Assembly (NCBI GenBank): GCA_030427585.1
Contig: JAUIBW010000019.1
Location: 1-64,000 of the forward strand
Source: Bacteroidia bacterium
Lineage (GTDB): Bacteria; Bacteroidota; Bacteroidia; Flavobacteriales; Flavobacteriaceae
Length of the DNA stretch: 64,000 bases
Direction of reading: 5' to 3'
Position 1 is the stretch's first letter, and every line of letters begins with the position of its first letter. The translations under genes and the position numbers were made by a program. Shown here in pieces: positions 41,847 to 50,076 of the stretch. The notes beneath the pieces were generated by a model that did not search any database, was not told where the DNA came from, and saw nothing but the letters and a program-made list of their open reading frames with translations.

Positions 41847-44183
41847 TTGATGATGCAAATAAGAGTCCTGTTTACTTTTCTTTTTATTTTCGCTTTTTCC
41901 TATTCGCAAGATATTACTCAAACTATTAAAGGTAAAGTTGTTGATGAATCTTCTCAAGAATCACTTCCGTTTGCTACAATAATAATTATGGATTCAGATC
42001 CAGTTATAGGAACAACATCTGATATTGACGGAAATTTTAGTTTAGAAAATGTACCTATAGGTAGGTATAATTTAAAAATATCTTATTTAGGATATGAACC
42101 TATTATTAAACCAGAAGTAGTTGTTACATCTTCTAAAGAAGTTGTGCTAACCATTGCACTCAAAGAAAACGCATACTCATTAGATGAGATAGTTATTAAG
42201 CCTAAAGTAATAAAAGAAATGCCCATTAATAAAATGGCAACAGTTAGTGCAAGAATGTTAAGTATTGAGGAGGCCAACAGATATGCAGGTGGTTTTGACG
42301 ACCCAGCTCGTCTGGCTTCATCTTTCCCTGGTGTAGCAAGCAGTATTGGTAACAACGCCATTGTTATTAGAGGTAATGCACCTAAATATTTACAATGGAA
42401 AATCGAAGGTGTAGAAATGCCAAATCCCAATCACTTTGCAGATTTGGCTACATTTGGCGGTGGTGGATTAACAGCTTTAAGCAGCAATTTATTGGCAAAC
42501 TCCGATTTTTTTACCGGAGCATTTCCTGCAGAATATAATAATGCACTTTCAGGTGTTTTTGATATACAAATGAGAAATGGAAACAGTTCAGAGTTTGAGC
42601 ACAGCATAGAAGTCGGAGCGATAGGGATTGATTTTGCGTCAGAAGGGCCATTAAGCAAAAGAAACAACTCATCGTATCTCGTAAATTACAGATATTCCGC
42701 ATTGGGTCTTATTGCACCTTTACTACCTGAAAATGCTCAAGGAACAGATTATCAAGACCTATCTTTTAAAATCAAATTACCTACAAAAAAGGCGGGACTC
42801 TTTTCATTATGGGGAATAGGCTTAATAGATAAGTCTGGAAATAAACCAGAAACTGATGTTGAGAACCAAAACTATTATCAAGATATTGAAAAACAGAATG
42901 TTAAACAATTTATGGGAGCATTTGGTGTAAACCATAGATTGACAGTTGAAAATTCGGCGTATGTAAACTCTACTTTGGCAATTTCAGCAAATGGTATTGA
43001 CCAAAAAACAGATAGACTTGATAATTCTTTGCAATTGCATCCACAAAATGAAATTAATAACACCTACTACAACATTGTTTTTAAATCTTTTCTCAACAAA
43101 AAATTCAGTTCAAAACACACCAACAGAACAGGGTTAGTAATCAGAGGTATGAACTATGGTTTAAGTTTAAAAGAAAATGATAATACAAACAATTTGGCCA
43201 CAGTAGTTTCTGAAAACGGATTTAGCACATTAATTTCTGCCTATTCAAGTTCTTTATTTTATTTTAAAAATTGGCAAATAAATGCAGGACTAAATACACA
43301 ATTATTTACATTAAACAATAATTTCACAATTGAGCCACGTCTCGGGTTAAGTTACCGATTAAACGAAAATAACAAGATAAGTTTTGGTTATGGTTTGCAT
43401 AGCAGAATAGAACCTCTAAATATTTATTTTGCAAATACAGTAAACTCAACTTTACCACAAGCTAATAAAGACTTGGATTTCTCAAAAGCACATCATTTAG
43501 TGTTAGCGTATGATTGGAATATTTCAGAAAAATTACATTTAAAAATAGAACCTTATTTTCAGTACTTATATAATATTCCTGTAGTAGAAAATAGTACGAA
43601 CTCACTTTTAAATTTACATAATGATTGGTTTGTTAATGATGCCTATGTAAATAATGGCAAAGGACAAAATTATGGTATAGATTTAACGCTAGAGCAGTAT
43701 ATAAATAATGGTTTTTATTATTTAATCTCTGCGTCTGTATTTGATTCTAAATATAAAACAGATATAGACGTTTGGTATAATACACGATTTAATAAAAATT
43801 ATCTTTTTAATGCTTTGGCGGGTAAAGAATTTAGAATTGGTAAGAATAAAAAAAACTTATTTGGTGTTAATTTAAGGATGAGTGTTCAAGGAGGTGATAG
43901 ATATTCGGTTATAGACCAAACCAATTCGACATTAGAACAAGATGTGGTTTATAATGAAATAACTCCATTTACAGAGCAAACAAAAACATCATTTGTTACT
44001 CACTTCACTATTAACTATGAATGGTATAAAAAGAAAACAACACAGAAACTATCTTTAAAAATATTGAATGCTACAAATTATAAAGAATTTTTAGGGCATC
44101 GATACAACATTAAAACAAATAAAGTTGATGAATACAGGGAAGCATTGATAGTTCCAAATATTAGTTATAAAATCTCTTTTTAA
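41847..44183 (+). CDS. TonB-dependent receptor with N-terminal carboxypeptidase-like domain
   Basis: Signal peptide, IKGKVVDESSQESLPFATI..GTTSDIDGNFSLENVP, plug and barrel. Confidence 0.9.
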   Translation: MMMQIRVLFTFLFIFAFSYSQDITQTIKGKVVDESSQESLPFATIIIMDSDPVIGTTSDIDGNFSLENVPIGRYNLKISYLGYEPIIKPEVVVTSSKEVVLTIALKENAYSLDEIVIKPKVIKEMPINKMATVSARMLSIEEANRYAGGFDDPARLASSFPGVASSIGNNAIVIRGNAPKYLQWKIEGVEMPNPNHFADLATFGGGGLTALSSNLLANSDFFTGAFPAEYNNALSGVFDIQMRNGNSSEFEHSIEVGAIGIDFASEGPLSKRNNSSYLVNYRYSALGLIAPLLPENAQGTDYQDLSFKIKLPTKKAGLFSLWGIGLIDKSGNKPETDVENQNYYQDIEKQNVKQFMGAFGVNHRLTVENSAYVNSTLAISANGIDQKTDRLDNSLQLHPQNEINNTYYNIVFKSFLNKKFSSKHTNRTGLVIRGMNYGLSLKENDNTNNLATVVSENGFSTLISAYSSSLFYFKNWQINAGLNTQLFTLNNNFTIEPRLGLSYRLNENNKISFGYGLHSRIEPLNIYFANTVNSTLPQANKDLDFSKAHHLVLAYDWNISEKLHLKIEPYFQYLYNIPVVENSTNSLLNLHNDWFVNDAYVNNGKGQNYGIDLTLEQYINNGFYYLISASVFDSKYKTDIDVWYNTRFNKNYLFNALAGKEFRIGKNKKNLFGVNLRMSVQGGDRYSVIDQTNSTLEQDVVYNEITPFTEQTKTSFVTHFTINYEWYKKKTTQKLSLKILNATNYKEFLGHRYNIKTNKVDEYREALIVPNISYKISF

Positions 44184-44204
44184 GTAAAACAGATAATCTA
44201 GATT

Positions 44205-44366
44205 AGTAATTCTTTAACCACAAAGAAATAGCACCTAGAGTTAAGGACTCTATAAGCAGGGGAATGATGGTATTATTAAAACTGAACCCGATTAAAATTC
44301 CTAAAGGAACAGAAATGAAAGTAGACAATGACTCAACAACAGAACTTCCTATTCCTGCAACCTCCC
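44205..44366 (-). pseudogene. MFS transporter C-terminal fragment
   Basis: Minus frame GEVAGIGSSVVESLSTFISVPLGILIGFSFNNTIIPLLIESLTLGAISLWLKNY*. Confidence 0.7.
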
Positions 44367-44549
44367 CCTAGAGGTTTTATATTACTAAAGCGTTTAAATT
44401 TCTAAAAAGAATACCAACAAAATAAGGATATAACGAGATATATCATAACTATCCAAAAGCTTAAACTCTACAATGAAAAACTAGTAGAAATTGAACATAG
44501 GATTGTCAAAGCCAGTCTAACCAAATGTTCTATCCCACAACGTAAAACT

Positions 44550-44668
44550 ATTTTCGAATTTATTAATGAAGCTGTACCACATGGATACCATGATATTTCA
44601 TACTTTACCAGATTGTTTAAAAAGCAAACGGGATATTCGCCAAAAACATTTCGTCAAAAGTTTAAATA
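44550..44668 (+). pseudogene. AraC-family regulator C-terminal fragment
   Basis: GYHDISYFTRLFKKQTGYSPKTFRQKFK*. Confidence 0.75.
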
Positions 44669-44771
44669 AATCCTATTTTATTAGACTTTTGTCCTAACTT
44701 CTAAAATTTCTTTGAATGTAATTTTGTTGAATACTAAAATTTAGTTTAAACAATAAAATTTCACAAAAGAA

Positions 44772-45263
44772 ATGAGTGTTATTAAAATTTTAATTGTAGG
44801 CATTGGCGCGACCTTTGCCATGGATATTTGGAGCTATGTTTTGAATTTGTTTGGTATCACGTCTCTTGATTATAAAATTGTTGGCAGGTGGATAGGAAGT
44901 ATTCCTAAAGGCAGGTTTTTTCATAACAAAATAATGGATACCCCTCCAATACAAAATGAATTATTTTTAGGCTGGGTTTCTCACTACCTAATTGGTATTG
45001 CTTTTGCTTTTTTGTTATTTGTAATTTATAGTAAGGATTGGTTTGAAAAACCTACTTTAATGCCAGCAATAATAATAGGAATTGTAACTATTATTGCTCC
45101 TTTTTTTATCATGCAACCTGCATTTGGTTTTGGTGTGGCTTGTTCAAAATTACCAGATCCAAATATCATTCGATTTAAAAGCTTTATGGCTCATTTAGTT
45201 TATGGGTTTGGGTTGTATGGAGCTGCTATTTTGTTCAATATGATTGAAAAAGTCTTTAAATAA
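44772..45263 (+). CDS. DUF2938 membrane protein
   Basis: GATFAMDIWSYVLNLFG..GRWIGSIPKGRFFHNKI..GWVSHYLIGIAFA. Confidence 0.8.
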   Translation: MSVIKILIVGIGATFAMDIWSYVLNLFGITSLDYKIVGRWIGSIPKGRFFHNKIMDTPPIQNELFLGWVSHYLIGIAFAFLLFVIYSKDWFEKPTLMPAIIIGIVTIIAPFFIMQPAFGFGVACSKLPDPNIIRFKSFMAHLVYGFGLYGAAILFNMIEKVFK

Positions 45264-45389
45264 TGAAAAAAAAGATTCAGGTTGTTAGATATGCTTACAA
45301 TGGTATGGCATGTTGAACGCCATTGATCCTTATGAGGTCTTACGTTGTCTTGAAAATGTAACCATTATGTAAAATATGATATTAACGAC

Positions 45390-45930
45390 ATAAAAAAGCC
45401 GACATATTATTACTACTGGGTTCAGCTATTTCTTTCATAAAAGAAATGAAAGATGCAGAAGTGCTTGATTGGATAAAGACCATAAATGAACTTACAAGTA
45501 AAACGGTAACAATTTGTAGCGGTTCTATCATCTTGGCGCAACAGGTTTGTTAAAAGGAAAAGAAGTAACTTTACATTGAAAATCTTTAAGCTTATTATCA
45601 TCTTATTATAATTGATGCTACACCAAAAGAAGAGAGAATTTTAACGCAAGGAAAATATATTACGAGTGCAGGAGTTTTGGCAGGTATAGATATGGCATTA
45701 TATCTTGCCAGAGAAATTAAATGAGAAATAGAAGCTAAAGTTTCACAATTAGTTATTGAGTATGATCCAAAACCAATGTCTAATTCAGGAAATTACCAAA
45801 CCGCAAAGCAAAATACTATTGATAATGCAGAAAGTATATTAGTTAATACACCTAGAAAGGGTTTAAGTCTTAAGGAATTTGTAAGATATCGCAAAACATT
45901 GTTGAAGTTGAAAAAAAACATTTAAACTTT
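45390..45930 (+). pseudogene. DJ-1/PfpI-like pseudogene
   Basis: Fragments KTVTICSGS..LLKGKEVTLH..ATPKEERILTQGKYITSAGVLAGIDMALYLAREI in shifting frames with stops. Confidence 0.7.
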
Positions 45931-45968
45931 TTGGTAAATAAAAAGTCTTATTAACAAAAATAATACAA

Positions 45969-46682
45969 ATGGATAAAAAAAATAAAGAAGCCAGACTTGC
46001 AGGATTGGTTTACCTATTATTAATATTATTTGGCATTATTAGCCTTATTATTATACCTTCAAAAATAATTGTTTGGGAAGACTCAGAGAGAACGCTTCAA
46101 AATTTACGTAGTTTTGAACAACTTTTTCGTGTAGGCATTGCTACTGATGTAATTACATTTCTTATATATATAATATTACCACTATTATTATATAAACTTC
46201 TTAATGTAGTTCATAAAAGTAATGCTATTTTTATGGTAACCTTTGCATTATTAAGTGTACCACTATCATTTTCTAACCTTTTTAATAAGTTATCAATATT
46301 AGATATTTTAGAAAAAACAAAGTCAGCAGGCGAAGGGATAACATTAGAATTAGCAAATAATGTAATGTTATATTTTGAATCTTACTACAACGGAATACAA
46401 CTTTCTCAAGTATTCTGGGGTTTATGGTTATTGCCTTTTGGTTATTTGGTTTTTAAATCAGAATTTCTACCTAAAATATTGGGAATTATATTAATGTTAG
46501 GATGTTTTGGATATCTAACCGTGTTTTTTGGGAAAATACTAATAGTTGAGATTAATAATTATCCAATATTCAAATACCTAAAATTACCTGCCTCAATTGG
46601 TGAAATAGGTATATGCTTATGGTTGTTAGTTTTTGGTGCAAGAAATAAAATAGCTTCTAAAAAAAGAAGTTTAACAGAATAA
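45969..46682 (+). CDS. DUF4386 membrane protein
   Basis: ARLAGLVYLLLILFGIISL..GLWLLPFGYLVFKSEFLPKILGIILMLGCFGYL. Confidence 0.8.
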   Translation: MDKKNKEARLAGLVYLLLILFGIISLIIIPSKIIVWEDSERTLQNLRSFEQLFRVGIATDVITFLIYIILPLLLYKLLNVVHKSNAIFMVTFALLSVPLSFSNLFNKLSILDILEKTKSAGEGITLELANNVMLYFESYYNGIQLSQVFWGLWLLPFGYLVFKSEFLPKILGIILMLGCFGYLTVFFGKILIVEINNYPIFKYLKLPASIGEIGICLWLLVFGARNKIASKKRSLTE

Positions 46683-46687
46683 TTCAT

Positions 46688-47071
46688 ATGGGCAAAATCA
46701 CTATAATAAAAGTTTTGGTCTCTATGCTCTGTGTAATTCTGGTATTTCATTTTTTGGTAATCACAGGACATATTCCCTATGATAAAGTATGGGCAGGGAG
46801 ACTTACATCTCAGGAAGAAATGTTGCGTTTTGAACTATTTTCAATAACCTTAAATGTGTTTATAATAGGCGTCCTTATTAAAAAATACAAATTCATAAAA
46901 AAGGAAAGAACTAACAAAGTTGTAGATGTTTTAATCTGGTTTTTTGCTGTATTTTTTTGTTTAAACACTCTAGGAAATCTATTTGCCAGAAGTTTAATAG
47001 AGCTAATCTTTGGAACGCTCTTTACGCTTACCCTGTGTGTTTTATGTGTTTTACTGGTAATAAAAAAATAG
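46688..47071 (+). CDS. Hypothetical small membrane protein
   Basis: Intact hydrophobic ORF 5 bp after DUF4386 gene. Confidence 0.6.
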   Translation: MGKITIIKVLVSMLCVILVFHFLVITGHIPYDKVWAGRLTSQEEMLRFELFSITLNVFIIGVLIKKYKFIKKERTNKVVDVLIWFFAVFFCLNTLGNLFARSLIELIFGTLFTLTLCVLCVLLVIKK

Positions 47072-47399
47072 CTACCTCTAAATAAATCTTAATTAAAAAG
47101 AATCTTATAAGACTTGTCCTATTGAATTTTTCCGAAACAAGAAGACACAGTATAAAACTATGAAGCGTTATACCTCAAGAATACTTAAACTGTAAGTCCA
47201 ATCCCGAATCTTTTACCATTTTAGAAATGATTAGGCATTTTTTATAAGAGGAACACCTTATTTCATTATAAGATAATTGAAAATCGCAGAAATTTTAGAG
47301 ATTATCAATCTTCTTAGAACGGAATAAAATATTCAGATTTAACCAATGAATTAGAATTTGCAGGAAAATATAGGACAGACTTTTTGAATATGGTTGAAA

Positions 47400-47760
47400 A
47401 ATTGGATGATACTTATATAGAACTCAAAAAAATAATGGAAAATGGCAGCTGGCTTCTAAAGTTGGATACCCTATATAGACTAATGAGTACGCAGAATCAT
47501 ATCTAGTTGTAGTGACCGACGGAAGCTTATATTTTACTTCTAATTGTCCTGGTAGTTTAGGCAAACGTGATATTTATCGAGTGCAATATTTAGGTAATGG
47601 AAGGTTTGATGTTCCGGTAAATATTGGTTCACAAGTTAATTCAGAAAAAAATCAGCGAAGCACCTATGGTTTCAGCAGACGAAAACTTTTTAATTCTCGC
47701 AAATACCTATACCGATAAAAAAGGGAATGAAAAAATAACCCAATTTGGCATAGAGAATTA
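47400..47760 (+). pseudogene. PD40/WD40-like beta-propeller fragment
   Basis: DGSLYFTSNCPGSLGKRDIYRVQYLGNGRFDVPVNIGSQVNSE then frameshift to APMVSADENFLILANTYTDKKGNEKITQFGIEN*. Confidence 0.6.
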
Positions 47761-48567
47761 GTGGGTTACTAATATGGAAAGTTTTATTAAAGAAACAACT
47801 TCGTACATGAATATTCAAACTATAGAAGATACAAGAGTCTTATATGATAAATAAGCAAGGAGGCTTTTCCAGATTTTTCACAACGTGTGCACAATATATA
47901 AACCGCTAGTCCTTGGCAAGCTCATCTACTTCGTTAAATTATTCAATATTGAAAGTAAAAGACTCCGAAGTAGTAATAACCTCAAAATAAAATATCTTAA
48001 TAGTCATATAAATAGACTGCAAGTATATTTTAACAATAATCTTTAATTCTACTATTATTACTGTATTGGTGCTTCCTTTTTAGACGAACCGTATTTTTAA
48101 GAGGGAAAGTAGATATACCCATACATCCAGATACTTTCCACTTCTTTATAGGCAATCAATTTTCTACAAGTAATGATAGTACTGTAGCAACAAGTATGCT
48201 TATAATTTATCTCAAAGTTGTAATTTTTTACATAAAATACAATATAAAAAGAGTTTTTTAAGTTTAATACCATCTTTTGTTAAATAAGTTTTTTCTACTT
48301 TGTGTTGTGTGTCTATTAAAAACTTAAAAGGCATAATCATTTGAATCATAATGCGTTGTGATTATTTAAATCTGTCTGAAAAATGCAGTGTTTTCAAATT
48401 GTTATTTATACTAGTACTCATAATAAAATTAACATAAAATTAAGAAGATATATGAGAAAGTCATTATAATTTTACTGGTGAAATAATCTTTGTATTGAAA
48501 CAAAGTGAAATTTCATACCGTTTCTTGTCCTTTTATTAGAAATAAGAGATGTTAAAATGAGAGCAAA

Positions 48568-48596
48568 GGTCAAGCAACAAGTTTTGCTAATTGACC
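48568..48596 (+). promoter_or_regulatory. Hairpin sharing TGCTAATTGACCA with the tandem repeats
   Basis: GGTCAAGCAA-caagtt-TTGC-taa-TTGACC. Confidence 0.55.
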
Positions 48597-48748
48597 AACC
48601 CCCGGTGTGATTTTCGAAGCTTATCGAATTTTAATAATACCAATACCCCACTTTATTTTTTTAACAAATAAAATCAGTTGATTGGAAAATGCTAATTGAC
48701 CAGCTTTAAGTACACCTAATCATAATAAATGTATATTCACAACCACTC

Positions 48749-48790
48749 ATCTAATAAGATCATAATTTTATTTAATTGCTCTTATTAGAT
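48749..48790 (+). promoter_or_regulatory. Leader hairpin in repeat copy 1
   Basis: 11-bp perfect stem ATCTAATAAGA / TCTTATTAGAT, 20-nt loop. Confidence 0.6.
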
Positions 48791-48831
48791 AAAAGATTAT
48801 TATCAACTCTTAAAACAAACCAACTTAAATA

Positions 48832-48864
48832 ATGACTACACTTAAACCACACCAAATTTTTTAA
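48832..48864 (+). other. Leader mini-ORF 1 (MTTLKPHQIF*)
   Basis: ATGACTACACTTAAACCACACCAAATTTTTTAA; aligns with start of NusG-like ORF MNTAKPNQTI. Confidence 0.5.
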
Positions 48865-49036
48865 AACAAATAAGGATCGGTTGATTGGAAAATGCTAATT
48901 GACCAACTTGAGGTATGCCCAATTGTAAAATATATATCCACAACCACACATCTAATTAAGATTATAACTTTATTTAGTTGTTTTTCTTATTAGATAAAAG
49001 ATTATTATCAACTCTTAAAATAAACCAACTTAAATA

Positions 49037-49069
49037 ATGACTACGCTTAAACCACACCAGATTTTTTAA
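49037..49069 (+). other. Leader mini-ORF 2 (MTTLKPHQIF*)
   Basis: ATGACTACGCTTAAACCACACCAGATTTTTTAA; same peptide as mini-ORF 1 with two synonymous differences. Confidence 0.5.
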
Positions 49070-49232
49070 AACAAATAAGAATCAGTTGATTGGAAAATGC
49101 TAATTGACCAGCTTGAAGTATGCCCAATTGTAAAATATACCCACAACCACACACCTAACAAGGCTATAGCTTTCTTAGTAGATCTTAATAAGGAAAAGAT
49201 CATTATCAACTCTTAATAAACCGACTTAAATA

Positions 49233-49820
49233 ATGAATACAGCTAAACCTAATCAGACCATATATCCTAGAGCGGTATTGGAAAGAAGAAGAAAAAGAAA
49301 TGAAAAAAACTGGTACATTTTTTATACCTCACCACGTGCCGAAAAGATAGTATACAACGATCTTTTGGCAAGAGAATATGATGCGTTTCTTCCATTGACT
49401 AGAACGTTGAAAGTATGGAAAAATAGACAGAAGAAACTTATAGAATCTCCACTTTTTCCAGGTTATATTTTTGTAAATACTAAAATGAGCGAGATTTATG
49501 ATATCTCGAGACTTCCCAAAATAGCTACATATATTAAATGCGGACAAAATCCTTCAGTCATTTCACCAAATGATATAAATACGATCAAGAAAATGTTATT
49601 ACTTGAAGAAAGTGTTTCTGTAGAAACTACCTTTTATGAAGGAGAACAAGTAAAAATTATTCACGGGCCATTAACTGGCCATGAAGGCATTTTGGTAGAA
49701 CAAAAAGGTAAAACAAGATTTGGGATTCGTCTCAAAGAAATAAACCACACTGTGTTTATTAATGTTTGCACCAATATTTTACAGAAAGTAAATAACCCCT
49801 GTTCGGTTAAAGAAAAGTAG
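49233..49820 (+). CDS. UpxY/RfaH-type NusG-paralog transcription antiterminator
   Basis: NWYIFYTSPRAEKIVYNDLLAREYDAFLPLTRTLKVWKNRQKKLIESPLFPGYIFV; KOW region GEQVKIIHGPLTGHEGILVEQKGKTR. Confidence 0.9.
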   Translation: MNTAKPNQTIYPRAVLERRRKRNEKNWYIFYTSPRAEKIVYNDLLAREYDAFLPLTRTLKVWKNRQKKLIESPLFPGYIFVNTKMSEIYDISRLPKIATYIKCGQNPSVISPNDINTIKKMLLLEESVSVETTFYEGEQVKIIHGPLTGHEGILVEQKGKTRFGIRLKEINHTVFINVCTNILQKVNNPCSVKEK

Positions 49821-49854
49821 CTGCCCCTTCCCCTGTATTTTCAAAATATTCCTT

Positions 49855-49881
49855 TAGTGTTAATCTGGTTCTTTAACACTA
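49855..49881 (+). promoter_or_regulatory. Inverted repeat between nusG-like gene and PKS (possible attenuator)
   Basis: TAGTGTTAA-tctggttct-TTAACACTA, 9-bp perfect stem, no U-tract. Confidence 0.5.
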
Positions 49882-50076
49882 TCCAGACCTCATGTCTCAA
49901 ATTTAGTTTGTATAAAGTGAAAAAAGCAATTTTGTGCTTAAGAAAGTGAGTAAGATATTAATAAATTTTATAAGAAATATCAGAGGTATTTGTTGATTTT
50001 ATGTAGTTACGATACTGCAAAAACTCAGAAAAATATTAACTATTCAGGTACCTTTTCATAGTTATTACACAAGAAA

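Larger units (their letters stand above)
48662..49261 (+). repeat. Three tandem ~200-205-bp leader repeats upstream of and running into the UpxY/NusG-like gene
   Basis: Copies begin near 48662, 48863, 49068; all contain GTTGATTGGAAAATGCTAATTGACCA, CCACAACCAC-like, ATTATCAACTCTTAA, ACTTAAATAATG. Confidence 0.92.

Noticed and set aside
47512-47718. Intact 68-aa ORF
   Set aside because: Only a fragment of a beta-propeller protein whose similarity continues after a frameshift.
48662-49261. CRISPR array
   Set aside because: Units are ~205 bp with similarity over the whole length and contain a gene start; there is no short repeat/unique spacer pattern.
49882-50076. Additional copy of the leader hairpin directly before the PKS
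   Set aside because: The TGCTAATTGACCA element was not found in this gap; it appears only upstream of the antiterminator gene.
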